From: Nocardia araoensis NBRC 100135
Lineage (GTDB): Bacteria; Actinomycetota; Actinomycetes; Mycobacteriales; Mycobacteriaceae
DNA length: 64,000 nucleotides
Direction of reading: 5' to 3'
NCBI RefSeq assembly: GCF_000308435.1
Contig: NZ_BAFR01000085.1
Span: forward strand, 1 to 64,000
Under the pieces are notes generated by a model. That model worked only from the letters and a program-made list of their open reading frames with translations. It was not told where the DNA came from and ran no database searches. The position numbers were made by a program, and so were the translations under genes. This document shows, one piece after another, positions 25,122 through 34,362 of this stretch; positions within the stretch are counted from its first letter, which is position 1; each line of letters opens with the position of its first letter.

Positions 25122-26545
25122 CCGCGTACTTCCGTGACAGCTTGGTCGTAGCCGACCGGCGTGGCGGACGGATGCGCCTGCCGGTAACGCTGCGCCGCGG
25201 CGGCTGTGGTGAAGGGCAGGTAGGCCGCGCCGTCGCGCAGCCAGATCGACTTGTCGGCGAACCAGCGGGTGCCGAGTTCGGCATCCGGGACGTACGCGGC
25301 GCGGATCGTCCGGCCCTGCGCTTTCGCGGCTTGGACGGCGCGCAGCAGGCAGGTCGGGTCCGCGGCCGGTTGCGGCGTCGCCGCGCCGTCCACCCACAGT
25401 TCGCCGGCCAGCGCGGGGTTCTCCGCCGCTTTGCCGCAGACGGGGTCGGCGCCGGTGACCCGGGTCGGATTGGCGGTGACGGCCAGATCGCGGTCGTAGT
25501 CGCCGCGTCCGGTCTCCGCGTACGCCTTGCGCAGCGGCCCGTCGTCGACGAACCGATCGATGTCCAGGTCCGCGAAATCGCCGATCGACTTCAGATAGGC
25601 CACATCGCCTTTGAGCGCGTTGATCAGGCTCGACTTGAGCGTGGTGTCGAAACTCGTGCCCCCTGGACCGTTGTAGAGGTACACCACCTCCTGCGGCAGC
25701 CCGGATCCGTCGGCGACGATCTTCGCGGCTTCGAACGGCTTCTGCTGAAGGAACTGGGTGGCGTCCAGCTGTGCGGCGAGGAACGCCTGGAGCACCTCCG
25801 GGTGATCGGCGGCGTACGCGCGCCGGGCCACCACGCCGTGGAAGGTCGGCACACCGAGTTCCGCGCCGTCGTAGAGCAATTTGGCCTTGTTCTGGAACAC
25901 CACCAGGCCGGGCCACGCGACGAACTGCGACAGCGCGCTCACCTGGCGGGATTCCAGCGCCGTCGCGCCGATCTGCGGCTGCTGGTTGAGCACTTCCACG
26001 CCCTTGGCCGGATCGATTCCCGCCCGCGACAGCGCTTGCACCAGGGTGCCGTGCCCGGCCGAACCGACACTGGCCGAGATCTTCTGCCCGGCCAGGTCGG
26101 CGATGCCGGTGGCAGGCGAATCGTTCGGCACCACGACCATGTTCAGCGCGCCCTTGGGGTTGTACCCGGTGACCGACACCAGTTCGGTCCGCGCGCGCTC
26201 GTTGACCTGGGTGCGGGAGCCGTTGATCAGCAACGGATAGTCGCCCATGGAGCCGATGTCGATCTTCTCCGCCACCATCTGCGCGGTGATCGGCGCGCCG
26301 GTGTCGTAGTCCTGCCACTCGACCTGGTATTTCGCGCCGCCGTTGTCGGTGATCTTCTGTAGCCGCTGCTCCAGATAGCCCTGCGCGCGCAGCAAGGTGC
26401 CCGCGGTGACGGTGTTGATGGTCTTGGACTGGTAGCCGACGACCACTTTGACGGTGCCCGCGGGGGTGTCGTCGGACTGCTCCAGCGAGCACCCGGTCAG
26501 CGCGAGCGCGGCGGCGAGCAGGACGGGGGCGAGTTTCACTTTCAT
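25118..26545 (-). CDS. Substrate-binding lipoprotein fused to a NosL-like domain
   Basis: A 475-residue lipoprotein. The signal ends in the lipobox LALTGCS (Cys19 lipidated). Residues about 33-340 are a nitrate/sulfonate/taurine-type periplasmic-binding fold (VKVVVGYQSKTINTVTAGTLLRAQGY, DIGSMGDYPLLING, GTLVQALSRAGIDP). The last ~120 residues (about 355-475) resemble NosL, a copper-binding lipoprotein family: paired cysteines in DPVCGKA and PTCLLRAVQ, 'AAYVPDAELGTRWFADKSIWL' and a final AxxYRxxHPxATPVGYDQA. Such a fusion is uncommon. The domain might bind a metal or a redox-active ligand needed to capture the substrate. Confidence 0.87.
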   Translation of the reverse strand: MKVKLAPVLLAAALALTGCSLEQSDDTPAGTVKVVVGYQSKTINTVTAGTLLRAQGYLEQRLQKITDNGGAKYQVEWQDYDTGAPITAQMVAEKIDIGSMGDYPLLINGSRTQVNERARTELVSVTGYNPKGALNMVVVPNDSPATGIADLAGQKISASVGSAGHGTLVQALSRAGIDPAKGVEVLNQQPQIGATALESRQVSALSQFVAWPGLVVFQNKAKLLYDGAELGVPTFHGVVARRAYAADHPEVLQAFLAAQLDATQFLQQKPFEAAKIVADGSGLPQEVVYLYNGPGGTSFDTTLKSSLINALKGDVAYLKSIGDFADLDIDRFVDDGPLRKAYAETGRGDYDRDLAVTANPTRVTGADPVCGKAAENPALAGELWVDGAATPQPAADPTCLLRAVQAAKAQGRTIRAAYVPDAELGTRWFADKSIWLRDGAAYLPFTTAAAAQRYRQAHPSATPVGYDQAVTEVRG

Positions 26546-26557
26546 CGGTCTTCCAGA

Positions 26558-26785
26558 TCAGCGGAGCAGATAGGGCATGTTGACGGTGACGGCGCCGGTG
26601 GGGCAGCGGGCCGCGCAGGGACCGCAGTACCAGCACTCGTCCACATGCATGAAGGCCTTGCCGTTCTCGGGGTTGATGGCCAGCGAGTCGAGGGGGCAGA
26701 TCTCGACGCACAGCGTGCACCCCTGGATGCACAGCGACTCGTCGATGGTGACGGGGATGTCGGCGCGCTGGTTGACGAGTGCCAT
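26558..26785 (-). CDS. AprB-like 2x[4Fe-4S] ferredoxin
   Basis: A 75-residue ferredoxin with two cubane motifs: C19-x3-C23-x2-C26-x3-C30 and C51-x2-C54-x2-C57-x3-C61. The second motif, ECWYCGPCAARCP, followed by AVTVNMPYLLR, resembles the beta subunit of adenylylsulfate reductase. Its ATG immediately follows the gntR stop, and the lipoprotein gene follows after 12 bases, so it is within the operon. It most likely passes electrons to or from the AprA-like flavoprotein. Confidence 0.92.
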   Translation of the reverse strand: MALVNQRADIPVTIDESLCIQGCTLCVEICPLDSLAINPENGKAFMHVDECWYCGPCAARCPTGAVTVNMPYLLR

Positions 26786-27541
26786 CTAGAGGACCTTCCA
26801 TTCGGGGGTGCTGCGGGTCAGGCTGCCGCGCATGGTGATGCGGTCGCCGCGCATGCGGATGTACTCCAGGTCGACCGGGCGGCCGTCGTCGAGCCGGGTC
26901 AGTCGTTCCAGCATCAGCAGCGGCGCGCCGCCGGGGATGTCGAGGGTGGAGGCGGTGTGCGGGTCGGCGGGCACGGCCTCCAGGGCGAGGTCGGCCGAGC
27001 CGAGCGAGTGGCCGCTGATGCGTTCCAGCAGCACGAAGACGTCGGTGTGCTCGAGGTCGTGGCCGAGCACCTCGGTCCCGATGTCGGGGACGAGGTAGGT
27101 GAGGTCGAGACTCAGCGGCAGATCCGCCAGGTAGCGCAGGCGCTCCAGGTAGACCACGCGCTCGCCCGGCGCGAGACCGAGCCTGCGGGCGACGGCGGGC
27201 GGCGCGGTGACGTGCATCGCGGCGCGCACCTCGTTGCGCACGGTGCCGTGTCCCTTGAAGGTCTCCTGCAACCCGAGCAGCGCGTCGAGTCCGTGGTCGT
27301 ACTTGCGGGTGGCCACCCTGGTGCCCACCTTGGGCGCCCGGTCGATCAGGCCCTCGTCCTTCAGCAGCGCCAAGGCGTCGCGGACGGTGTTGCGCGAGGC
27401 CCCGTACTCGGCGGCGAGCTCCTGTTCGCTCGGTAGCGCGCCGTCGAACACGCCGGCGTGCAACTGGTGGCGCAAGATGTCGGCCACCCGCCGCGCTTGA
27501 TCGGCGCGCAACTGCCGCACCGGCGTGGGTTCCGCTGCCAC
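26786..27541 (-). CDS. GntR family (HutC/UTRA) transcriptional regulator
   Basis: A 251-residue regulator. The N-terminal winged helix reads RVADILRHQLHAGVF...LPSEQELAAEYGASRNTVRDALALLKDEGLI (about 17-67), followed by a UTRA ligand domain (about 90-245) ending 'DLEYIRMRGDRITMRGSL'. I chose the GTG at 27541 with AAAGGCGGA upstream; GTG 27571 or TTG 27634 would lengthen it. It is the first gene of a six-gene operon and directly abuts the ferredoxin gene, so it probably autoregulates the whole unit according to the imported substrate. Confidence 0.9.
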   Translation of the reverse strand: MAAEPTPVRQLRADQARRVADILRHQLHAGVFDGALPSEQELAAEYGASRNTVRDALALLKDEGLIDRAPKVGTRVATRKYDHGLDALLGLQETFKGHGTVRNEVRAAMHVTAPPAVARRLGLAPGERVVYLERLRYLADLPLSLDLTYLVPDIGTEVLGHDLEHTDVFVLLERISGHSLGSADLALEAVPADPHTASTLDIPGGAPLLMLERLTRLDDGRPVDLEYIRMRGDRITMRGSLTRSTPEWKVL

Positions 27542-27777
27542 CTTTTCCGCCTTTCTGTCGCTGACCTGCACGAATAGCGACGATAGTGCGGTTGTGGCCG
27601 CGTCCTTTCCCGCGTCTGCGTCAGGAGAAATCAAGGGATGTTATTGCGCCGGGTGCCGTGCGGCCCGACCTGGCGATATGCCCGGCTGTCGGGCCAATCC
27701 GCCACGTCGGGCGCAACCGGCCGAATTACGATCACAGCGATTCGAAAGCGGGTTCGCGCGGACCGCGCGGCACAAAT

Positions 27778-28773
27778 CTACGGTCGCGGCCCGTAAGTAT
27801 TGAGGAACAGCACCGGTCCGGCGCGGAACACACCAGAGCCGTCCATGGCCAGCAGCGCGGCGAGGGCTTTGGCGGTGTAGACGGTCTCCAAGCGCAGTCC
27901 GGCTTGTTCGGCGCGCTGCGCGGCCGCCAGGGCGGCGGGTGTGGGGTGGCCGTAGCCGGGGCCGAGCCACTCGGTGGTCATCGTGACGTCCTCCGGCCGC
28001 GGCGCGGTCGGCGTGATGCGTGCTCCGCGGGCGCGGAGCAGGCGTTCGGTCCGCGCGGCGAGCCGGACGATGTGCTTCGCGTCGAGGGGCAGCGTGTCGT
28101 TGACGACGACTCCGACGACGCGCGTGCGCAGCCCGGCCAGGCGCAGACCGAGTGCCAGGCCCGCGGCGGTGCCGCCGGATCCGACCGCGGTGACGACGTG
28201 GCCCGGCTCGGGCAGCTCACCCGCGGCGACCTGGGCCGCGAGTTCGCACGCCGCCTCGACGTAGCCCAAGGCGCCGACCGGCGACGACCCGCCCGCGGGC
28301 AGGAAGTACGGACGCCCGCCGCCCCGGATCCGGCGCAGATACAACCACGGCGCCGCGAGGATCGTCCGCGGTTTGCTGTGCGTGAAATGCAAAGTGGCGC
28401 CGGAATTCCGCAGCCGCCGCAGTTGCGCGCGCACATGGTCGTCCACCGGCTGGTCCACCAAGGCGAGTTCGGTGTCGATGCCCTGGGCACGGCCGTACAG
28501 GGCGGTGGCGAGCCCCCAATTGGTCCCGGTGCCGCCGACGGTGAGGATGGTGCGCGCGCCGCGCCGCCGTGCCTCCGGCAGCAGCCATTCCAGCTTGCGG
28601 ACCTTGTTGCCGCCCCAGCCGCCGTCGCCGTACCCGCTCTCGTCCTTGCACCACAGCTGGGCCGTGGTGCCGAGGTCGTAGCGGCGGACGGGCGTCGGAG
28701 CGGTGCCGAGGCGGACGAACGGCAAGGTGTCGGCCACCTCCGGGAACCGCTCGTGCAGCAGTGCTCCGCTCAT
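27778..28773 (-). CDS. PLP-dependent ACC deaminase / D-cysteine desulfhydrase family protein
   Basis: A 331-residue fold-type II PLP enzyme. The PLP lysine lies in GGNKVRKLEWL (K57), and the phosphate-binding glycine loop is AVGSGGTAAG (196-205). 'LTVGGTGTNWG' (77-87) corresponds to the substrate Ser/Asn loop, in which ACC deaminases and D-cysteine desulfhydrases differ; the TG-TNW variant does not settle which reaction applies. The start overlaps the stop of the upstream TetR gene by four bases (ATGA), so regulator and enzyme form an operon. Confidence 0.88.
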   Translation of the reverse strand: MSGALLHERFPEVADTLPFVRLGTAPTPVRRYDLGTTAQLWCKDESGYGDGGWGGNKVRKLEWLLPEARRRGARTILTVGGTGTNWGLATALYGRAQGIDTELALVDQPVDDHVRAQLRRLRNSGATLHFTHSKPRTILAAPWLYLRRIRGGGRPYFLPAGGSSPVGALGYVEAACELAAQVAAGELPEPGHVVTAVGSGGTAAGLALGLRLAGLRTRVVGVVVNDTLPLDAKHIVRLAARTERLLRARGARITPTAPRPEDVTMTTEWLGPGYGHPTPAALAAAQRAEQAGLRLETVYTAKALAALLAMDGSGVFRAGPVLFLNTYGPRP

Positions 28774-29396
28774 GGCGTGATCGCGTCGGGGATGCCCAGC
28801 AACGCGGCCTGAACCTCGTGCAGCCGGTCGACGTCGCCGCGAATGCCCGCGACGTTGTCGTTGTACAGGAACGCCTCGCCGAGCCGGACCAGTGCGTAGG
28901 CCAGCAGCGCGGGTTCCAGCGGCGGTTCGTATCCGTCCTCTTCGGCGGCGCGCACGATCAGCTCTTGGACGGTGCCGACGACCAGCGGCTGCACCGGCCC
29001 GTCGCTCGCGGTGAGGATGCGCAGGCCGGACAGCGGCTCGTTCTCGAAGTAGCGCCGGAACGGCTCGTTGTCGGTCATCCAGCGGTTGACCCGATACAGC
29101 ACATCCAGGATGCGCCGCGCGCCGGTGGAGCGGCGGCGGGCGTCGGCGCGGGTGAGCAGCGCCTCGAACTCCCCGGCCAGAACGGCGCCGAGCACTCCGT
29201 CGCGGGATCCGAACCACCGGTAGACCGAGGCGCGGCTGAGCCCGAGCTGCCCGGCGATCGCCTGGATGTCCACGCGCTCGCCGGACAGGAACGCCCGGCG
29301 AGCGTGCTCGATGACCTGTTCCCTGGTCGCTGAGGCCGGGCGGCCGGGAGGGCGGGTGGTCCGCTGGCTGGAATCGATCACCGCGGAATGGTACAT
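28770..29396 (-). CDS. TetR family regulator (QsdR-like)
   Basis: A 208-residue TetR protein. The HTH is atypically written RVDIQAIAGQLGLSRASVYRWFGSRDGVLGAVL (about 41-73), with the C-terminal half 'FRRYFENEPLSGLRILTAS.....LVRLGEAFLYND' matching the QsdR-like group. The ATG at 29396 has AGAGG directly upstream; GTG 29381 is an alternative. A TACAT-10-ATGTA inverted repeat covers the start, a likely autoregulatory site. It is translationally coupled to the downstream PLP enzyme gene. Confidence 0.87.
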   Translation of the reverse strand: MYHSAVIDSSQRTTRPPGRPASATREQVIEHARRAFLSGERVDIQAIAGQLGLSRASVYRWFGSRDGVLGAVLAGEFEALLTRADARRRSTGARRILDVLYRVNRWMTDNEPFRRYFENEPLSGLRILTASDGPVQPLVVGTVQELIVRAAEEDGYEPPLEPALLAYALVRLGEAFLYNDNVAGIRGDVDRLHEVQAALLGIPDAITP

Positions 29397-29411
29397 CCTC
29401 TAGAACATGTA
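29392..29411. promoter_or_regulatory. TetR operator (TACAT-10-ATGTA)
   Basis: Perfect 5-bp arms, TACAT at 29392-29396 and ATGTA at 29407-29411, with a 10-base spacer, covering the start codon and ribosome site of the TetR gene and lying 17 bases before the stop codon of the acyl-CoA dehydrogenase gene. Confidence 0.45.
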
Positions 29412-29427
29412 TCGAAACGGGCCGTGC

Positions 29428-31221
29428 TCAGAACCACGCGTCCCGCATCTGCAAGGTGGTGGTATCCAACCTGGCGAGCAGATCCAACGCCGGTGCGGTC
29501 TTGGGCAATTCGAAACGATAGAAGAACCGGGCCGCGTGCCGCTTGCCATCATAGAAATCGCCGGACCGGTCCGCGGCGGCGAGGAACTGCTCCAGCCAGA
29601 TCCAGGCCAGCACGGTGTGCCCGAACGCTTCCAGATACACCGAGCTGTTGGCCAGGGCGGCCTCGATGTCGCCGGAGGCGAACAATCCCGCGGTCACCTC
29701 GACCAGGCGCCGCCACGCCGAATCCAGTTGAGCGGCGAGCTCGACCGCCTCGCCGCCCGCCGCCCGCGCGGCCGTGATGGTCGCGTCCACCCGGGCGCCG
29801 AGTGCGAGCAGGGCGGCGCCGCCCTGCTGGGTCACCTTGCGGCCGAGCAGGTCCAGGCCCTGGATACCGTGCGTGCCCTCGTGGATCGGGTTGAGCCGGT
29901 TGTCCCGGTAGTGCTGCTCGACGTTGTATTCGCGGGTGTAGCCGTAGCCGCCGAGCACCTGGATGGCGAGGCTGTTGGCCTCCAGGCACCACTGCGAGGG
30001 CCAGCTCTTGGCGATCGGGGTCAGGATGTCCAGCAGCAGGGTGACCGCGCGGCGGTCGTCCTCGGTCTCGGCGGTGCGCTGCTCGTCGACCAGCCGCGCG
30101 CAGTAGAGCACCAGCGCCAGCGCGCCTTCGGCATAGGACTTCTGGGCCAGCAGCATCCGCTTCACGTCGGCGTGTTCGATGATCGGTCGCTGCGGCGCGG
30201 CGGGGTCGGCGGGGAGCTTTGCCCGGCCCTGCGTGCGCGTCCGGGCGTAGTCGAGCGACTCGAGGTATCCGGTGTAGCCGAGGGCGGTGGCGACCAGGCC
30301 GACGCCGATACGCGCCTCGTTCATCATGTGGAACATGTAGGTCAAGCCGCGATGCGGCTCGCCGACCAGGTAGCCGATCGCGCCGGGCGCGCCGGCGGGC
30401 GTCCAGCGGCCCTCGCCGAAGTTCAGCACGGTGTTGACCGTGCCGCGGAAGCCCATCTTGTGGTTGAGCCCGGCCAGGGCGACGTCGTTGCGCTCACCGA
30501 TGGCCCCGTCGTCGCCGACCAGGAAGCGGGGCACCACGAACAGGGAGATGCCCTTCGTGCCCGCGGGGCCGCCGGGGATCTTGGCCAGCACCAGGTGCAC
30601 GATGTTCTCGCCGAGTTCGTGATCGCCACCCGAGATCCACATCTTGGTGCCGAACAGGCGATACGTGCCGTCGTCCTGCGGCTCGGCGCGGGTGACGATG
30701 TCGGCGAGCGAAGAACCGGCCTGGGGCTCCGACAGGCACATGGTGCCGAAGAAGCGGCCCGCGAGCATGGGCTTCACGAATTTCTCGACATGTTCCCGAC
30801 CATGGGCGACAAGCAGATTCGCGTTGGCCACGGTGAGGAACGGATAGCCGGCGGTGCCCGGGTTGGCTGCCTGGAACCAGGCGTAGCTCGCCTGCGCGAC
30901 GGTCGCGGGCAGCTGGGCGCCGCCGAGTTCGTAATCCATCGCCGCCGAGGGCAGCCCCGCTTTGGCGAAGGCGGCCAGCGCCTGGCCGACCTCCGGGATG
31001 ATGGTCACGCGCTCACCGTCGAACGTGGGTTCGTTGGCGTCGTTGAGCTTGTTGTGCGGCGCGAAGTACTTGGTGGCCAGCTGCTCGCTGAGCTCGAGCA
31101 CGGCGTCGAAGGTCTCCCGCGAGTGCTCGGCGTACCGCTCGCGTTTGGTCAGCGCTTCGACGTCCAGCCATTCGTAGAGCAGGAACTCGAGATCGCGCCG
31201 GGACAACAAGGTCGACCGCAT
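29428..31221 (-). CDS. Acyl-CoA dehydrogenase (C-terminally extended)
   Basis: A 597-residue acyl-CoA dehydrogenase of the long ~600-residue class. N-terminal helical domain, flavin-binding beta domain around 'MCLSEPQAGSSLADIVTRA' (about 150-168) and 'MWISGGDHEL', then the C-terminal helical domain with 'IQVLGGYGYTREYNVEQHYRDNRLNPIHEGTHGIQ' and an extra ~130-residue ACDH_C segment. It oxidises acyl-CoA thioesters in fatty acid or sterol side-chain degradation; chain specificity cannot be read. The ATG at 31221 has AAAGGA eight bases upstream; the longer frames begin beyond this site. Confidence 0.93.
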   Translation of the reverse strand: MRSTLLSRRDLEFLLYEWLDVEALTKRERYAEHSRETFDAVLELSEQLATKYFAPHNKLNDANEPTFDGERVTIIPEVGQALAAFAKAGLPSAAMDYELGGAQLPATVAQASYAWFQAANPGTAGYPFLTVANANLLVAHGREHVEKFVKPMLAGRFFGTMCLSEPQAGSSLADIVTRAEPQDDGTYRLFGTKMWISGGDHELGENIVHLVLAKIPGGPAGTKGISLFVVPRFLVGDDGAIGERNDVALAGLNHKMGFRGTVNTVLNFGEGRWTPAGAPGAIGYLVGEPHRGLTYMFHMMNEARIGVGLVATALGYTGYLESLDYARTRTQGRAKLPADPAAPQRPIIEHADVKRMLLAQKSYAEGALALVLYCARLVDEQRTAETEDDRRAVTLLLDILTPIAKSWPSQWCLEANSLAIQVLGGYGYTREYNVEQHYRDNRLNPIHEGTHGIQGLDLLGRKVTQQGGAALLALGARVDATITAARAAGGEAVELAAQLDSAWRRLVEVTAGLFASGDIEAALANSSVYLEAFGHTVLAWIWLEQFLAAADRSGDFYDGKRHAARFFYRFELPKTAPALDLLARLDTTTLQMRDAWF

Positions 31222-31298
31222 CAGCCAGTCCTTTCGAGACATGTTCGACGTACTGTATCTTACGGGCCGGTGGGAGGGTGCGGGCATCGCGGTGGTCG

Positions 31299-34295
31299 TC
31301 ACGCGGAGCCGAGCAATCCGCGTTCGCGCGCGATCGCGGCCGCCTCGGTGCGGCTGGACGCACGGAGCTTGGTGAGGATCCGCGAGACGTGCACTCCCGC
31401 GGTGTTCGCGCTGATGAACAACTCGGCCGCGATCTGCCGGTTGCTCGCGCCCGTGGCCACCAGGCGCAATACGTCGAGTTCGCGCGGGGTCAGGCCCGAG
31501 GTACTCGCCGACCGGGCCGGGGCGGGCCGGTTCCCGGCTTCGGCGAGGTCGATCCCGGCGCGGTCGGCCAGCTGTCTGGCTTGCTCGGCGAGTGGCGCCG
31601 CCGCCAATTCGTCCGCCAGCCCGAGGACCGACCGCAGTGCGCTGCGTGCTGCCGCGCGGTCACCCCCGGCCAATTCCGCGCGGCCTGATTCGATCAGGCT
31701 GCGCGCCAGCTCGTACGGCCGACCCAGGGCTCGCCAGGAGGAAGCCGCCGCGTCCCAGTCGGCGGGACGACCGCTGCGCACCGCATAGCAGGATTTCCGG
31801 TATGCGGCGTCGACCGCGCTGGTAACCGGCAGCTTCGCGATAGCGGAGTCGAGAACCATGGGCGCGCAACGTGTACGGGCGATGGCCTCGGCCAGTGCCC
31901 ATGCCTCGTGCGGGTGCGCGACCAGATCGTCCGCGGTCAGCGTCGCGGCGCCGATCTCGGCGGCGCGCTGCGGATTGCCCGCCGCGTGCGCTATCTCGGT
32001 CTGCACGGTGTGCAGCTGGATCTGATATTGCCTGGCCCAGTGCCGATTCCCGAGCAAGGGTTGCGCGGTTGCCGCGCTCGCCGCCGCGGCCTGGTCCTCC
32101 CCACGCGCGAGCATGATCCGCGCGTGACACAGCAGCAGCGCGGCGGTGCTCAACGGGGGCAACTGCTCGGTGAGCGATTCGTCGATCAGCTCCAGCGCCT
32201 CGTTCCAGCGGCCCAGCGCTGTGAGCGCCTGCGCCCACTTGACCAGCAGGATCGGCGCGGCCTCGGCGAATCGGTAACTCTCGTGCGCGGCGCGCAAGCC
32301 CTGCTGGATCGCCGTGATGGCCGCCTCGTCGGCGCCTGCCGATATCAGCAGCGCCGTCTCCCACAGCACGACGGTCAGGAATGTGCCCGGATCTCCCGCG
32401 GCCTCAGCGGCGGCATGCGCCTGCTCGAAATGGGTCATGGCGACGTCGGGACGGTTCGCGGTGGCCAGCCCGAGATAGGCGTGGGCACGCGCCGCCAGCG
32501 ACGCGGCGCTCCGGTCCTCGCGAGGGTCGCTCGACCGCCGCCGGTGCCTCGCTGCGTCCGCAGCGGCCGTGTCCTCCGCTTCGACGCCCCCGCCCGGGTT
32601 CGTTGCGACCGCGCCCGGCGCGCGGAGCGCCGATGCCATGACCGGCGAGGTGTCGGCGACGGGCGGGTCACCACGTAACTGTTCGGCCACTTCGACGGCG
32701 GCGCGCGCGTCGTTCTCGGCCGCCGTCGCGCCGCTGAACACCCGCACCGCGGCGAGTTCGGCGAGGATTTCACCGCGCAGCAGGGTCGGCTGGTCCGAAG
32801 GAAGATATGTCAGCGCCGCGAGCAGGTCGTCTTCGCCGCCGCCGCTGCTCTGATTGCGCAGTCCGGCGCGGTAGTAATGCAGGCGCGCGGTCCGCTCCGG
32901 GTCGGTCCCCACATCGATGGCGGCCAGCGCCTCGTCGGCCGCTGCGATCCCGCGCTCGACGACGCCACCGCGATGACATGCGGTCACGAGCGCTGCCAAG
33001 ACGTCGAGCCGATCGGCGTCCACCCGTCGCGCCGCATCCGGTACGCGATCCCACAAATCGAGCACCCGGTCCAGATGGTGCACCTGATCGCGATGCGCGC
33101 TCACCCTTTCCGCCTCCGCTGCGGCGTCCCGCGCGGCTTCGAATGCCAGCGGCAGCTCTCCGGCGGCATACGCGTGGTAGGCCAGTTCTGCGGCCGGGCA
33201 TCGGTCCGCATCCGGCTTCCTTTGCCGTGTAGCCAGGGCTTTGGAAAGTCTGCTGTGCAGCGCTTTTCGCTCCGACGGTAGGAGGTCTTCGTAGACGGCG
33301 TCGCGGATGAGAACGTGCCGGAACTGGTAGCCGGTGTCGGTGGAAACCAGGAGCCGCTGGTCGACCAGCTGACGCAGTGCTGTGACGAGCGCACCCTCAG
33401 GGAGATCGGAGGCGGCCGCCAGCAGGGTGTGCCGGACCGGTGACCCGGCCGCCGCTGCGAGCCGCAGCACCGACGCGGCCTGATCGGGCAGGTCGGACAG
33501 GTGATCGAGCAACAGCTCCGACAGCTCGGCGGGCGTGTCCTCGGGTGCGGGATCGAGTGCCTCGACGTACAGCGGAATTCCTTTGCTGCGCTCGAAGATC
33601 CGCCCGATGGTCCCTGGCTCCGGCTCCCTGCCGCGCAGCGCGGCCAATTGCCTGCCGACCTCGTGCCTGGTCAGCGGTGCCGGATTCAGCAAGCGGACAC
33701 TCGGGTCTCGGCGCAGGCTCGCGATCAGCTTGCGCAACGGCTCGGAATCGGCAGGCCGGTGGGTGCCGACCAAGAACAGATCGCCTTCGGCGATGTTGGC
33801 CACCAGGAAGGCGAGCAATTCCAGGCTGGCGTCGTCTGCCCAGTGCAAGTCTTCCAGCACCACCACCAGCGGTTTGGTCATCGAAAACTGTTCCAGCACG
33901 GTGAGGATCTCGCCGAACAACCGGATCCTGTCGGTGTCTGCCTCCGCCGCGCCCGACCGCGCCGCCAGTTCCGGAAGCCAGCGCGCCAGCGCCGGTCGCA
34001 TCGGAAGCAGCGTCGCGAGCGCCTCCACGCCCTGGTCACGCAGCAGTGCGCGCATGACCGCGACGAACGGCGTGAACGGCACCCCTTTCGCGCCGAATTC
34101 CGGGCACCTTCCGTACGCCACTACCGTACGAGCCCCGAGCCGCGTCCGGAACTCCGCGACCAACCGCGACTTGCCGATACCCGCCTCACCCCCGACCAGC
34201 ACGGTATGCACCGCCGGGTCCCGATAGGCATCCTGCAACGCCGCGAGCTCAGCGGCCCGCCCCACAAACGCGCCGCACACCGGAAGGCTGACCAC
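31299..34295 (-). CDS. LuxR family regulator with N-terminal AAA/STAND ATPase (LAL type)
   Basis: A 998-residue large ATP-binding LuxR regulator. 'FVGRAAELAALQDAY' opens the ATPase, with Walker A GGEAGIGKSRL (35-45) and Walker B LVVVLEDLHWAD (about 139-150). A long TPR-like helical region fills the middle, and the C-terminal HTH reads LTPRELDVLRLVATGASNRQ...TAGVHVSRILTKL (about 930-975). Such proteins integrate a small-molecule signal with ATP turnover (MalT-like). The GTG at 34295 gives the canonical beginning although no good ribosome site precedes it. It is divergent from the epoxide hydrolase gene, with a large inverted repeat between. Confidence 0.9.
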   Translation of the reverse strand: MVSLPVCGAFVGRAAELAALQDAYRDPAVHTVLVGGEAGIGKSRLVAEFRTRLGARTVVAYGRCPEFGAKGVPFTPFVAVMRALLRDQGVEALATLLPMRPALARWLPELAARSGAAEADTDRIRLFGEILTVLEQFSMTKPLVVVLEDLHWADDASLELLAFLVANIAEGDLFLVGTHRPADSEPLRKLIASLRRDPSVRLLNPAPLTRHEVGRQLAALRGREPEPGTIGRIFERSKGIPLYVEALDPAPEDTPAELSELLLDHLSDLPDQAASVLRLAAAAGSPVRHTLLAAASDLPEGALVTALRQLVDQRLLVSTDTGYQFRHVLIRDAVYEDLLPSERKALHSRLSKALATRQRKPDADRCPAAELAYHAYAAGELPLAFEAARDAAAEAERVSAHRDQVHHLDRVLDLWDRVPDAARRVDADRLDVLAALVTACHRGGVVERGIAAADEALAAIDVGTDPERTARLHYYRAGLRNQSSGGGEDDLLAALTYLPSDQPTLLRGEILAELAAVRVFSGATAAENDARAAVEVAEQLRGDPPVADTSPVMASALRAPGAVATNPGGGVEAEDTAAADAARHRRRSSDPREDRSAASLAARAHAYLGLATANRPDVAMTHFEQAHAAAEAAGDPGTFLTVVLWETALLISAGADEAAITAIQQGLRAAHESYRFAEAAPILLVKWAQALTALGRWNEALELIDESLTEQLPPLSTAALLLCHARIMLARGEDQAAAASAATAQPLLGNRHWARQYQIQLHTVQTEIAHAAGNPQRAAEIGAATLTADDLVAHPHEAWALAEAIARTRCAPMVLDSAIAKLPVTSAVDAAYRKSCYAVRSGRPADWDAAASSWRALGRPYELARSLIESGRAELAGGDRAAARSALRSVLGLADELAAAPLAEQARQLADRAGIDLAEAGNRPAPARSASTSGLTPRELDVLRLVATGASNRQIAAELFISANTAGVHVSRILTKLRASSRTEAAAIARERGLLGSA

Positions 34296-34362
34296 GGCGC
34301 GATCATGCCCGCACCGCGCCCTCGACGCCAACCGTGGCAGCCGCCCAGCACCGAATGGAGTT

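Noticed and set aside
29407..31788. 793-codon plus-strand open frame
   Set aside because: Antisense to the acyl-CoA dehydrogenase and to the end of the LuxR-type regulator; composition typical of a high-GC shadow frame with no motif.
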